A stretch of 64,000 nucleotides of DNA from Choristoneura fumiferana (taxonomy: Eukaryota > Arthropoda > Insecta > Lepidoptera > Tortricidae). Below are positions 30,120 through 42,038 of the stretch, one piece after another (positions within the stretch are counted from its first letter, which is position 1; each line of letters starts with the position of its first letter). The stretch is taken from contig NC_133473.1 in the NCBI RefSeq assembly GCF_025370935.1, positions 2,982,741 through 3,046,740 on the forward strand, read 5' to 3'. Position numbers and translations under genes: made by a program. Below the pieces are notes generated by a model. That model was not told the DNA's origin. It searched no databases and saw only the letters and a list, made by a program, of their open reading frames with translations.

Positions 30120-30700
30120 TCGTTTATCGTCGGCGCTGGGACAAGTGCCTAGATAATAGATAAAGTAGCTAAATTGGATATTACTTAGGCGGGTACTGAG
30201 TACTGACCCGCAAAGCCAAAAAGGCAACACATGACAGAAAGAAAACGTATGTAGTTATAGTTAATGGTAGGTATGAATTAAATAGCAGAAGCATAAGCAC
30301 CGATAAAGTTAATTAGAAAAAATATCGATTAACGACAATTTTTTTTAACTCTACATCGTGCAAGTGATCTTTAGAAGTCAATGGTATAATTATAAGTTGT
30401 TTTCCTAGATAGAAGCTTATAAAATAACATTTCTGTTAAGATAACAGATATATTAATCACCTGAAAATCCACTTACTCAAGCCTAATGAAATCCAACTGT
30501 GCAAACAAACGTGAGTAATAAAACTCGTTTCCAGTACGTTTATTCTGTTTGTTTTGTGATTAGAAATGAAAAGGGGTTGTTGATCGTTCGTGGTTTAGGG
30601 GCATATACTGGCCTTTGTTTGGTAATGTCACAGCAGCGGTAGAAATTGTCAACAACAGAAGAAGATAGAAAGACGATAGATGTCGGAAAGACTAAAACTA
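30120..30700. other. Unassigned
   Basis: No gene signal. Confidence 0.3.
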
Positions 30701-30705
30701 ACTTT

Positions 30706-30732
30706 GATAGATAGATAGATAGATAGATAGAT
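30706..30732. repeat. (GATA)n microsatellite
   Basis: About seven perfect tetramers. Confidence 0.9.
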
Positions 30733-30851
30733 CGACATGAGTACTAAAGAGTAACTAACAATTAAATAAAACATAAATTAAATAACAATTTGACACATAA
30801 ATGAAAGCCTGCTTACTGACCATGTTCTTTGTATTGTGATTTTCGACATAT

Positions 30852-31195
30852 CGGGTGTGGCCTGTAATACGAGCAAATAATTAAAACATAGATCATACTC
30901 GTCAAACTGAGCAACATTAGTTCAGCGTTTTTTAAAAATAATTAGTTTTTTAATTTTTATTACAATTTTAATTTTATTCGAAGAAGCAATGTAAAGCAAA
31001 ATGCTTGATGTTTGTAGCGTGACAGGCGACGTCAGTTGTATTCTAGAATGGCGTACGTTGATAGCAGTATTTAATTTGTATGAAAAAGGGAAAATTCAAA
31101 GACTCCATTATATTTAAGTCGCTGAACTGAGGTTGTTCAGTCTGACGAGGACGATCTACGTTTTAATTTTTTGCTTGTATTACAAGCCACACCCG
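30852..31195. mobile_element. MITE with ~70-base terminal inverted repeats
   Basis: Starts CGGGTGTGGCCTGTAATACG and ends with its close complement; arms continue through aattaaaacatagatc and ctcgtcaaactgagcaac. About 344 bp, no coding. Confidence 0.75.
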
Positions 31196-32700
31196 GAGAG
31201 CGAAATTCACTAAGTCGTATTTTGCTGTTTTGAGATACGGAGGTTTTAAAGTTGTGAAAATAAAAAAAAACCTAACGTTTTATGGCGTGAGATATTTATC
31301 ACAATTGTGGTCTCATTGCAATGATATAATGTCATGGTATAAGCTCCAACTGCCAAATCGAAACAAAATGGTAAATTTTCCAAGTACTTAGCGATAATTA
31401 CTTTTATCTACTGTTATGAACCTAAATTTCAGTTAGCGATTTTTCGGCTAGAGTTAGTGACTATTCGCGTGATATTTAAAGCTCATATTACCATAATTTG
31501 ATGATCGAAAACTCAACAAAAATACTTAGTTAATTTTCGCTTTCATATTTTTAGAACAAATTTTGCAATCGTTAGGTAACGAAGTTTTTTTATTGAACTT
31601 TGGGAATAAGATAGTGCTTGGTGATAGACATAACTGGATATGGCAAAAAATAACTAAAATGACTTAAACTAACCACTTTGGCCAACATTTTTTGGTATAA
31701 ATTAATTAAGTAATTTAGATAATTCTCACTTCAATTCATGTGCAAAAACAACAAAGTAATAATTTTACTAACTTTTAAAAATCGGGTCTTGGCTCCTATT
31801 GACATAGCAATTAGACTTAAATTTGTAGAAAAAAATGCAATATCGATGGCATTAAAAAGTCAATTTCGAGATTTTGGGACTTGGTGACTTTTCGCTCTCT
31901 ACCTTTGTTCTAATAATAATAATGATATGTAGGTTATCAGATAACACTGTAGATCTGTTTAAAAGTAATATATGAGGGATTCAAGTGTTAACGCACTAGA
32001 TGAAAATAATTTTGCTCCCGAGTCGCTCATACAACTTTTCACACCGAGCATTAAGAAACTTTAAAAAAATAAATTCTAAATATAATTAAAGAACAACCAG
32101 CATAGAAAATGACGTGGCTTTCCAATTATCAACTTCAAAAAATGGCATTTGCAATAAAACACTTGGAAAAGCCTTGAACAGAAAAGTTGCACTTTGCTCC
32201 CTCTCGTCAGGGAGGAAAAGTTACTTTTCTGAAGGAGAGGTGTGAAAAAAAAACCATAGTAGTTATGTACCTACAGCGTTAACAGTAGTTGAAATTGTGC
32301 CTTATCGAAATTTTCAAACAATTCGACGAGTATGTCTCAAGTACGCGGGAACTTGAGTTTTACACGTCATCATAAATTATCATTACTATCACAACCTATC
32401 TTTAAGTATCTGTCGTGAGTATCTATGAAGAACATCATTGCTGTGACTTGCTCTTGTGTAATAAGATAGTAGGTACATTGAACGTCACAGAGACCGAAGG
32501 TTGCAATATGAGTTTTTAATCATTGCCCTTCCTTTTGGCTTTGCCGTAGTCGGGTAAAAAAGAGTTACATATTTGCACTGATTGGGTAAGAAACTCCAGG
32601 CTCATGGGGTCCAGGCGCATAGGAACTCCTAAAAGAGAATTCTTCGCGCTTCTGCCTATCTCCTGGGAACTATGCCGTCGACTGATATTATAAAATACAT
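31196..32700. other. Unassigned; one moderately familiar repeat at 32,000-32,270
   Basis: ttttgctcccgagtcgctca and ctctcgtcagggaggaaaag look like dispersed-repeat phrases; edges not found. No gene. Confidence 0.3.
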
Positions 32701-32721
32701 TTTTAGTTTTTGAATGTTCTT

Positions 32722-32800
32722 TATGATTGGTTTTTTGGAGTCTTTTTGTATTTTTTATTTCAACTCCAACTTTGTTACTTTTACGGGTATCCCGTGAATG
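32722..32800 (+). repeat. Flank block of SINE 2
   Basis: ggagtctttttgtatttttt, as beside both SINE 2 copies. Confidence 0.55.
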
Positions 32801-33679
32801 TTCCCGGGAATGTTCTTTAGTTGTTTAATTATCACTAAAAGTATTGTTTATTATTACTAATAAACATTAATCTTTTTATGAAGGCAATTAGAAACATTCA
32901 CTCCCAGTTTTTAAATATTTCGCTATATAAGTTTATGTTTCTGTGTTATTATTACTATTTATCATGAATTAAATTATTTATTATTAATATTAATAAACCT
33001 GTTATCTTATCTACTACGGATAATTTTACATCAAAAAGATGCACGAATTACTAAGACGATCTATTTGTTTATGTTTATTGTTCCATTGTCTATTTAATGA
33101 TTGCTTTTCGTAACAAATAAACATCATAAACAATAGAATATAAACATGTTTTTTATCGAATCACTCTTCATTTTATAATATTATCGATATGATGATATAT
33201 TTGACTGTAATTTAAAACTTTACCCTCGCGTTATAAACTATTGCTAAACTTGTACAGGGTGAACTCTACACCCTTAGCAATTGGTAATGGACCGTTCACA
33301 ATAATAATTTAAATAAACGCCCCAAACCGTAATTGCAGATTGACCATGCACCTAGTACGCAATTTAAAACCTTTTGTTTGTAACATTAAAAAAAAACCGT
33401 TAATATCACTAAACATAACCTTTAACTGAATCCGGAAAGGTTGGTTCCGCTCATATCTCCCAAATCACACTGTTTTAACATGGAATTTGCATTTTGACTC
33501 CTATTTTGACAATTGTTGGACACATTCTATATTATATACATGCACATCAAGCAACGCAATACCGTGATGATCAAGGGTAGACTGAAGAAATTTGGTATGG
33601 AGTTTGGGACCATTGGAAGGACATATGATGTTTTTATTTTACACAGAAAAATAGCACGTTCCCGCGGGATGACTAAAAT
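32801..33679. other. Unassigned
   Basis: AT-rich; frames up to 98 codons begin in this interval on both strands but have no recognisable protein content. Confidence 0.3.
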
Positions 33680-33763
33680 AATTTCTTTGCTCACCCGCGA
33701 CCTTATGATAGCTAAGCTTATGCAAGATATGCGTACAAAGATAAGGTGGATAAAGGAACTAGA

Positions 33764-33921
33764 TCGGGTGTATACAAGCTTACTTAGTAATGACTGCAAT
33801 AAAGTATAATTATGTAGGTCAGACAGGTCGCAGTTTTAATGCAAGATTTAAAGAGCATGTTTTGGCATATAGGAATGAGCATCCAGACAGATCAAATTTT
33901 GCCAAACATCTGTTAGAATAA
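33764..33921 (+). pseudogene. GIY-YIG endonuclease domain of a Penelope-like element, frameshifted
   Basis: SGVYKLT, a frameshift, NDCNKV, a second frameshift, then NYVGQTGRSFNARFKEHVLA, YRNEHP, SNFAKHLLE. The GIY (as GVY), YIG (as YVG), Arg and Glu-His positions of the fold are visible. Penelope elements place this domain after the reverse transcriptase. Two frameshifts make it dead. Confidence 0.8.
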
Positions 33922-34284
33922 AATCATTCTTTATTAGACTCGGATTCTTATGATTCGGCTCGATGTTCTGGAATGCATAGAACTAATTAGATACAACAGT
34001 ATGGGGTCTATTATTAATGAACGATGAATGAATTTAGTATCATCTCCCTTGCTATGGCTTGGGTCTTATTTTTCAGCAATAACAGTTAATAAAACACGCA
34101 TTAACAGTAAATAAATAAAAAATCAAGGTAGTTTTATATGACGATTAAAATTTGTTAATATTTTGTGGGTAGTTTTGCTTTGTTTGAGAAAAAATATAGG
34201 CGGGTACTCAGGGAGTTATATTGACACACGAAAACGCTCGTTGTGGTTTGTTAGTCTAACATCTCGTAGCATGGTGTTTGGTTG

Positions 34285-34320
34285 TGTTGCTCTGAAGATG
34301 AGCTCTGGTCGAGTTCGAAA
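34285..34320 (+). ncRNA. Hammerhead-like motif, 3' truncated (repeat P2)
   Basis: CTGAAGA (34292-34298), an extra T, stem II GAGCTC/GAGTTC with loop TGGTC, then GAAA (34317-34320). Stem III and the cleavage-site side are deleted relative to the 57.9 kb copy. Confidence 0.4.
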
Positions 34321-34749
34321 TAGATGGGTTTGTGTAATTTGTGTCTGTGCTCACAGTGTGGAAGTGGAGGAACTGCATGAACACGCATATCTTGCATAAA
34401 CTTAGCTATCATAAGGTCGCGGGTGAGCAAAGAAATTCTTTTAGTTCATTGATATTGACTTCCGCAAAGTACCGCCTGTTTTAATAAATTATTTCCGCGC
34501 GATAACAATAAACGAAATCTTAAGGTACGAAGTCGGGGGCAACAGCTATTTAAATTCTTTGTATTTACATAAAAAATAATTTTGCGTGCAAAACGTGTCA
34601 TATTGCGGACTACGTAGACGTGATTTTAAAACATTGTTGGTAAATGGATTAGCAGGAGATAAAGGCATTAGTTTACAATGATGTCAGCTGCTGTCTCCAA
34701 GTCAGGAATATGTAGCTTGGTTCTCTGCCGTTTGGGCAAAATATTTTTC

Positions 34750-34920
34750 GCAAATGTTTAATTTCCCAAGTATCAAATTTCTCCGAAACCATTTTTTTTT
34801 TCGGAAATTTCATAAAACAAACCTAACCTAACTACTGTGCTCTATAAAACCATAAGAAAATATTCTTAGAAAAATTTGTGGTTTCTGAGAAATTTGATAC
34901 TAGGGAAATTAAACATTTGC
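34750..34920. mobile_element. Hairpin MITE with 42-base arms
   Basis: Arms 34750-34791 and 34879-34920 (gcaaatgtttaatttccc... and complement) differ at two or three bases. Confidence 0.8.
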
Positions 34921-34997
34921 CAAATGATAGATAGATATATAGATACTTAGATATAATCTTTATTCTTCGAAACAAAGACATGGCTTAGTAACTAAAG

Positions 34998-35194
34998 CAG
35001 CGGTTCTTAACCTTTTAATCAGGAGGGACCATTTGACAAACTTTCTGTCTTGCCAGGGACCACCAACTGTTTGAAGGTAAAAGAAACGCTACACTTGGCT
35101 GGCGCGTCGTTTTGCCAATTCGTTGTTGATGGCTTCGCGGGCCACTTCGGGTTCTTCCAGGGACCACTGGTCCGCGGGTTAAGAACCACTTAGT
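34998..35194. mobile_element. hAT-type MITE, CAGCGGTTCTTAACC ends
   Basis: Left end CAGCGGTTCTTAACC, right end GGTTAAGAACCACT; flanks AACTAAAG (34990-34997) and TACTAAAG (35195-35202) form a one-mismatch 8-bp duplication. The CAGNGGTTCTTAACC end is widespread among hAT MITEs. Confidence 0.75.
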
Positions 35195-35202
35195 TACTAA
35201 AG

Positions 35203-35655
35203 AGTAATATAACGAACAATTCAGCAAAAATTAAACATTTGAGAAAAAAAATGTGCGAAACGGCAGTACCTACAGGATGTAGCTTTCTTGGGTTTAAAAT
35301 TACATTTAAAAATCCAACGTATCATTAATCCTGATGAGCTCTTTTCGACGCTGAAAACTGTTTATAATGTTGCAAAGTTGTATGTACATTTCTGTTTACG
35401 ATGAAACATAATATTTCACTGCTATATATTTTTGATGTGACTTGAATATATTTGAATTACAGGTTGTATTGAAAACGTAGACAATACGTACCTAAGAAGT
35501 CTTGTCTGATTAATTACCCGCTGAAGGCAGATACTTATTGTTTTACAGCTGTGTTGAATAATATTAATGAATATATTTATGTTCTATTTCAATAATTACC
35601 TATTATGAATGTATGTACCATTGCGTGTCTAACTGGGTATTGTAGATTTCATCAA
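35203..35655. other. Unassigned
   Basis: No gene signal. Confidence 0.3.
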
Positions 35656-35659
35656 TATA

Positions 35660-35772
35660 AATTTTCCTTCATAATAAAACTCATGGTAAATTTTAAATGT
35701 AATTTTAGGATATGAATTCTGAAAATGCGGGTGCGAAATCAGGATCCTCTGCTTGACAGGCTAAAACTCATG
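35660..35772 (-). mobile_element. SINE 1, degenerate fragment
   Basis: ctcatggtaaattttaaatg and a decayed tRNA-like head (gatcctctgcttgacaggct). Confidence 0.5.
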
Positions 35773-36297
35773 AGGATGATAAAGAAAGAAAGAAAAGCAT
35801 CACAAAAAAAACAAAAAGAATAATAATAATAAAAAAATACAGAAAAACATGAAAATAGTAAATACATAGGCATACACAAGTTTGTGTGTCCCCACGAAAG
35901 TGAAACGGCCGCTGACTCAGAATTATGCTGAAGCGTTAGACGCCTGCAGCGCTGATTTTCTGTCAGAACCGTCATAAGGGATGGTTTAAACGCATCCTTC
36001 GCCAGGTAGTGAGGTTATGAGTCTTAGGGTCTTATCACAGTAGTGATTTGCAAGCGCGTAACGAAATCGCCGCGATAATAATTGGACGTCTTCGGCGCTA
36101 TACACAGCTAACTGGCTGCGCGTGCGCATCAATATCGTTGAGCGCTCGCGGCGATATCGTTGCGCGTTCGATTTTTTGAATTTACGCACGAAATCTCGAT
36201 TTTTTTTGTCTCCAAAACCTTTTTATACCTACAAGAACTTTTATATTCTTCCAATCTAGGGCTTAGAGGTCGGAGTACATTGGCTGTTTCATGACAT
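35773..36297. other. Unassigned, locally GC-richer 36,050-36,170
   Basis: Many CGCG/GCGC motifs near 36,110-36,170 (gcgctcgcggcgatatcgtt). No exon established. Confidence 0.3.
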
Positions 36298-36440
36298 TAA
36301 TTTCACCATCCATTGATTAAATTTATTTGACGGATAAATGTGATGCCATCTCTGTTTGTTTTGTTCGAATAGACGGAGACGGAATCACATTTATCCGTCA
36401 AATAAAAAATAAATCTAAAATTAATCAATGGTGGTGCCCC
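36298..36440. mobile_element. Hairpin MITE related to the 3.7-4.2 kb element
   Basis: Arms ttcaccatccattgattaaa ... ttgacggataaatgtgatgc and complement; core matches tgacggatatcagtgatgcc at 4,070. Confidence 0.7.
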
Positions 36441-36483
36441 TAAATGTGCGTTTTATTAGTTAGCAGAACTAATAAATAAATGT

Positions 36484-36672
36484 ATCATCATCATCATGTC
36501 AGCCGAAAGACGTCCACTGCTGGACATAGGCCTCCCCCAAGGCTTTTGTGGGTTCATTTTATTTATTTTATATCTTTATACCTTGGGGGGAAAACGCCTT
36601 AGTCGCCTCTTACGACACCCACGGGAAGAGACGGGGTGGTGCAATTCTCGACCGACACCACACGGCCCCCAA
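36484..36672 (-). mobile_element. Two adjacent LINE fragments
   Basis: 36,484-36,545 is an RTE 3' tail in complement (catcatcatgtcagccgaaa). 36,546-36,672 carries gtcgcctcttacgacaccca, a block I recall from lepidopteran LINEs. Confidence 0.65.
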
Positions 36673-37205
36673 TAAATGTATGCTAAATGTTAAAATGAAT
36701 CAACGAAATAAACACTCACGTAAGTAAAATTCCTAAAGACGCTACCAAGGTTTTCACTCACTATTGGCACTGTCTTTTTTTTTTTAATGTAAATGGCGTC
36801 TGTCGGCACTATCTATGTTATCGCGATGTTTTCCGTCGCGAGACTCAACGTCAAATAGTGTTTGACGATCGGCAGAGAACAATGCGCGTACAGGCTGATC
36901 TAAAAAATATAAACATAGCGAAGCAAAATAATGCGTCACACACGTTTGCTAAAAGTAAAGCGTTGACAGGAGATGTGCGTGGTTTGTTCGCGGATAAAGA
37001 TACGGCCAATGACCACTTTAGATAGAAACTGTGTGCCTTTTTCGTGAAACGTAATTATAGTTTCGTCCTAACGACGGTTTAACTGTACTGTTTTGCTATG
37101 TTAGTCTGTCTGTCCATCCGTCCTTCCGTGGCTTAAGTTTAAACTTAGCTTAAGTAGATATTGCAAGTAACAGATATTTGTAATTTTGCATAGATATTAT
37201 ACTCA
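36673..37205. other. Unassigned; possible alternative leader exon
   Basis: Minus-strand donor TTAC/gtgagt at 36720 with low-repeat, CpG-containing sequence upstream (36,780-36,960). Only suggestive. Confidence 0.2.
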
Positions 37206-37207
37206 TA

Positions 37208-37251
37208 ATGTCCAGCAGTGGACAAACATATGCTGAGAAGAAGAAGAAGAG
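37208..37251 (+). mobile_element. RTE LINE tail with GAAGAAGAAG
   Basis: gtccagcagtggacaaacat then atgctgagaagaagaagaag. Confidence 0.55.
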
Positions 37252-37930
37252 AGATAAATTAATCACGCAGTGTTAAAATTCAATCAATGACGATTTTTTT
37301 CTTCTTGTCATTGGATCGTTGAAAAGTATTGAAGGTTTCAAAGATTATTTTTCGAATCTGTGGTCCAGTTGTATAAAACATTAAATTTATAGTATTTATT
37401 TTTGTAAGAGTCAAATCTACTCCCTTCTCTATAGAAATATAAGATCTGTTGGTATACAAATACGAGAAAATCATAAGGTTTTCTAAGTAAACGTTTACTC
37501 GTCGAAAGTTAATCGTCAAGTAATCTTAAATAAAAATCTTCTTTATTCCCTTATTCCCTATAAATAATGTAATCCATATAGAAAACAATACAGAAAACAT
37601 AGCACAAGTACATATAGAACATATATAAGTAAAGCAATAGGCAGCTTTATTGTTTCAAAGTGGACTTTTCCATGCAATATTTTAAAATAGAAATAATTTT
37701 ACCATCACGTGGTTTATAAATAATTTTATTTTCAGCTTTTGTCCAGCACTATACGCTGGAAAAGCGATAAGTAAACCTTTTAGTAAAAAATACAAGTCCA
37801 ACAAATAATAATAATAAAATCATTTAATTCAGATCACAAAGAATCCATAGTTCTGTTGTTTTGTTAATGACGATGATAATAATTTTAAAAATAATACAGA
37901 GAAATAATAATTATTCTATTCATTGAATAA
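37252..37930. other. Unassigned, probable LINE 3' UTR at 37,540-37,720
   Basis: agtaaagcaataggcagctt resembles 14,855-14,880; precedes the LINE coding fragment in complement. Confidence 0.35.
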
Positions 37931-37938
37931 ATTTAAAT

Positions 37939-38380
37939 TTAAATAATCCATTGGCACGTCCTCTTACTAACTATAATGTGCGTGAAATGACGCATTATAT
38001 GTGAATCATACCTATCAGCAACTGTCCTCAGGATGGTGTTGGGACTGGCGCGCAAACGGCTGAGCAAAGAGGCTGTTTTCTTGCGTATTATGTCGTAAAA
38101 ATCATCAGTGTGCGCCTGCGCAAACATCCCTGATGCACTGCAGAAACGCGGCAGTCCCATCAGCATCCTGAATCCATTATTATACTGGACTCGGAAGGCG
38201 TTGATGGCCCTCTGGGTATAGATGGTCCATAGGCTGCTCGTGTAGTTTACTTGGCAATAAGCTTTAAATAATAATGTACTAACAAATCCCCCACTCCACA
38301 AGCTTCGTTATCAGCCAGTGACATTGAACTCAATTCCCTAAATTGACTAATAAAATCAACAATCAAAATTTGAAACACCC
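37939..38380 (-). pseudogene. LINE reverse transcriptase C-terminal fragment
   Basis: Minus strand reads LLFKAYCQVNYTSSLWTIYT, QRAINAFRVQYNNGFRMLMG, LPRFCSASGMFAQAHTDDFY and SILRTVADRYDS-like text, the C-terminal half of non-LTR reverse transcriptases common in Lepidoptera. Open for 120 codons, 5' part lost. Confidence 0.8.
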
Positions 38381-38619
38381 TGTGTCGTAGCCACATAATC
38401 AACAAGGTAATCCCCTCAAGAGCACGTGTGATTAACAGCGATTTTAATAAGTATGTACTATAAAACCTGACGAGCGCGGGCAAAAGTATGCAAAAGTGTC
38501 CGTCGAAGTCGAAAAGGGTAAAATAGATGACAAGTGGATTTAATAAAAATAATGATAAGTAATAAAGATAATAAAACAATTTGAACATGAAACTACTCTC
38601 AGATTCACTCCTGTTTAAT

Positions 38620-38790
38620 AAAATAAAGCCGGATAAACTAACGTCTTAAATCGAGTTTAGCTAGACGTTGCGCGTTTTGCAGTATACGCCGTGTCCCGTT
38701 GCTCCTAGAGGAAGGTTTGTGATATGAATTAGCCCGAAACATGTTGAGCCGAATTCGAATTAAGACTAGAGTTATCCGGGTTTATTTCAA
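38620..38790 (+). mobile_element. Penelope-type repeat P1, decayed
   Basis: cttaaatcgagtttagctag, gcccgaaacatgttgagcc and gagttatccgggttt. The CTGANGA part of the hammerhead-like unit is altered (cctagaggaag). Confidence 0.6.
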
Positions 38791-39019
38791 TATTTTTTTT
38801 GAGCAGTTGTTGGTCAGAACAAGGATAGAGACTCGGACGCCGTATTTGTCTTACGCACGAGAGCTTGTGGTCGCATTCGCCATTTCTGTCTACCCTCATC
38901 CTACACCATGTGGCAGAAAGACGTGGTGAAAATAACAGTGATTCAGAGTGGGTTAGATAATAAAGGCCTCAAGGTGAAGTGCATAGTTTATGGTCAGCGA
39001 AAAATTAAAAAGTTAAAAC

Positions 39020-39068
39020 GATTGCAGGCGCGCTAGCTCGACAATAATGAATTAGCGCGCCTGCAATC
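39020..39068. repeat. Perfect 16-base hairpin
   Basis: GATTGCAGGCGCGCTA (39020-39035) and complement (39053-39068), 17-base loop. Confidence 0.85.
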
Positions 39069-39303
39069 AGTTACATTTTTTTTTTAAGTTAAAAAGGCCA
39101 TGGAAATCTTAGCACAAGTCGTATACAGCCAAGTCTAATTGGCCGTCTGAAACTATTGCTTAGCTTGTGGTGTTTTCGGTGGATATAAGAAAAATATTGG
39201 AATAAAATTAAATTTTATAATAGGTATTTTGAGAAAAAGTTTATTCTATTTCAGAACTATTCACCATTTTTGAGAAAAGCTTTATATTAGTCTCGGCTGG
39301 AAT

Positions 39304-39388
39304 AGCAATTGCTGGCTTCGTATTAGTTAAACGGACTCGCAAGCTCGTCCGTTTAATACTCATACTCAGCCAGCAATTGCCTACTTCG
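39304..39388. mobile_element. Hairpin MITE
   Basis: Arms gcaattgctggct..gtatta..taaacggac and complement around tcgcaagctc. Confidence 0.75.
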
Positions 39389-39667
39389 AGGCCACGACAA
39401 TAATCTACTATTTTTTAACTCTGTGCACTTCAACTCAACTCCGTCAACAACTGCTACAATTTCAAACCCTCTTGCTTTAATTATACTTGATAAATTTCCT
39501 ACCGTTAGTAGGATACCTACCTTCCTTACAGGAAGTTTCTTATTTCATAATTCTATCTCACTGAACGGGACGGGAACTATACTTTTTGATTACAACCCTT
39601 ATAAAATTGTTATCAATGAAAAATGGTTTCGTCAGTCAATAAAGTGATGCTTATAGGGTTATTTTTA

Positions 39668-39905
39668 ACCCCCGACGCAAAAAGAGGGGTGTTATATAGT
39701 TTGACCGCTATGTGTGTCTGGGTGTGTGTCTGTCTGTCTGTCTGTGGCACCGTAGCTCTTAAACGGGTGGACCGATTTGAATGCGGTTTGTTTTTATTTG
39801 AAAGCAGGCTTTCTAGCAATGGTTCTTAGACATGTTTCATCAAAATCGGTTCACAAATTTTTAGGATATTGAACTTTGAAGTGACAAAGTCGGGGTTTTA
39901 CAACT
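39668..39905 (+). repeat. Dispersed repeat C, most complete copy
   Basis: From taacccccgacgcaaaaaga through gctcttaaacgggtggaccg to gaagtgacaaagtcggg. Confidence 0.75.
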
Positions 39906-42038
39906 TTTTGTTGGTTAGGTTATTACTTTTGAAATACCGAATGATGTTCTCGGAGATAGCCATTTTTGTCTGTGTTCGAGAATGAATTCGTTCTCGATCA
40001 TTGATTGTTTTATTTTCAACGATTTGCAATTACAGTTGGAGGTCAATGCAATTACGTTTGAGTCAATTGTCTTAATTTGTTGTGCAAAAATGCGTAGGTT
40101 TCTCTTCAAGGACCTATGAAAGAAAATATATTCATTGACAGTTGACACACATATGATTCATATTTTCATAACAGAGAGCCCCACAACCATGTTTAATTTT
40201 GTCCCAACCAGAGGGTTTGTTTACATTTAGCAGGTCATGTTGGATTCCAATTATTATCATAAGAGTCCAACAAGTGAATCTTGGCAGCGTTAAATGTCGG
40301 CAAATAAAAAGTGTCTGGTTGGGCGACACATTTCACAAATAATAAATATGTGTCAAAAATTTGTAAGTAGGTACTCCTCTTTTTCAAAATTTATAGCACA
40401 AAAAAAAACACTCTATTTTGGTTTCCTTTTTAAATAGTATCTTTTAGTTCAAGAAGATCTTTTAATAGGATTGTCTCCAAGGATAATTGTTTATAAAGTA
40501 AACACGCGTCACCCTAACGAGAACTTACCTACTGGATTAGAAATTTAAAAAGAAGTGTCAAGGAGAGAACACGATATTGAAAGGAAAGTAACTTACGCCA
40601 ATATACCCCTTATTACGATCTATCCATGCCATGACATGTTATGGTAAAATAAGGAAATAAACTGCTGACTGAAATGTAACACCTATATTTTAAACCCTTG
40701 TTTATTCAAATAAATTGATTGATTGATCGTTCGAGTTATTTGAGAGATATTTCATACCAGTGTTGCCAGATGAACAGATATTAGAAATATAATTTCTACG
40801 GTCTATGACAATGCATGCTGAATATTGTTTTAAAGAATCGATCGAAATGACAGTAAGTAAGTTTATTATGTTTAGGTTAGCTTAGTTTGCTGGCCAAGAT
40901 GAATGCAACCAGCAAGCACTCGCAATTACTTTTGTAACAATGATATTTTCTGTCAGTTTTGTTACGATTTGATTGATTACTTATTGTTCAGATGTTTGTG
41001 CGGCTTTTATAATTATCTTACATAAAATGAATGCTGGTTCAAGTAGATGTTAGCTGAGTATACTTAAACTATTGCAGTATCAATTTTACCTATACTAGTA
41101 TAGCTACATATTATGTCTCGGAAATAACAAACTAAATTGATATTTTGTAAATAGACATTCATAGAATACCGATCCTTTTATTCAGTTTCATAGTATAGAT
41201 TTAACTTAGACACTGGTCTCCGATAAACCATAATATGTATTTGCACTTAGCTCAGTATACTAAGGTGCCGTTATGTTACTAAAAATAAGGCTAAGTACCA
41301 GTTGTTTGTTTCTAAAACTACACAACTTATATACATATATTTTTTTCACGTAAATTTTCGTTATTTTCACTCATAGTAAAAAGTAAAGTAAGTAAAGTAC
41401 TAGTAGTAAAGGTAAATATTACTTGTGTGTTTTAGCGTGAAAAGTCCTTGGTACTTGTGGTATTTTGACTATTTTTTTTCATTATTAGAAAGTTACACTA
41501 ATCCACATTTAAACGCGGGAAAATGTAACTCGCAAACGCAGACAAAGTTGCTAGAAACAACTGGTAAAACTGGTGTTCTACGTATTTTTCGGTTTAAACT
41601 TAAGACTTTTTTAAATTAAACCTGGCAACACTGGGTACTATTGAAATCTCCCAATAACGAGGTAATCAATTTGCGCCAAAACAAAGCAATTAAGTGATTA
41701 AATTGCCTAATTATGTTTGTTGATAACAAATAACAATCCATTAGTGAATCTATGAAGATGGTAACGAATTTAAATATTTGGATTGCTTATTTGTTTGAAA
41801 TGTTCAATGAGTGCGTTCGGCTACGCCAATTTGATGCGGATGTTAAAAAATTCGTAAAAAGTGTATATATTATTTGATTGGGGATAAAAAAGAACAAATT
41901 GGTTATGTAAATATTACCAGTAAAATGCTCACTCTCCAACCTTAGCTGGATTATTTTCAATATGCTCAACCATATTGATGCCAGCTTGCCAGCTCGACTT
42001 TCATTGTTTTTTCATGTATCCGCAAATTATCACTTTTT
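39906..42038. other. Unassigned 2.1-kb interval
   Basis: AT-rich. Frames of 60-77 codons without homology. No exon, no clear element edges. Confidence 0.3.

Larger units (their letters stand above)
33680..34495 (+). mobile_element. Penelope-like element remnant with GIY-YIG domain
   Basis: 33,680-33,735 is an inverted piece of the P2 terminal repeat. The coding relic starts at 33,764 with the GIY-YIG pattern, then a C-terminal relic RLDVLECIELIRYNSMGSII with NER and SSPLL (33,958-34,056). P2 sequence with a hammerhead-like motif follows at 34,286-34,495. The reverse transcriptase part is missing. Confidence 0.75.

Noticed and set aside
33513..33809. 98-codon frame upstream of the GIY-YIG relic
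   Set aside because: It runs through an inverted repeat piece; the overlap on both strands shows it is chance.
34830..34850. Two CCTAA units resembling the insect telomere repeat
   Set aside because: Only two units inside a hairpin MITE loop; not an interstitial telomere array.
38247..38588. 113-codon minus-strand frame next to the LINE fragment
   Set aside because: Only its end overlaps LINE-like sequence in another frame; the hydrophobic remainder is AT-driven.
41330..41430. taaagtaagtaaagtactag repeats as a possible enhancer array
   Set aside because: Too short and irregular to distinguish from AT-rich background.
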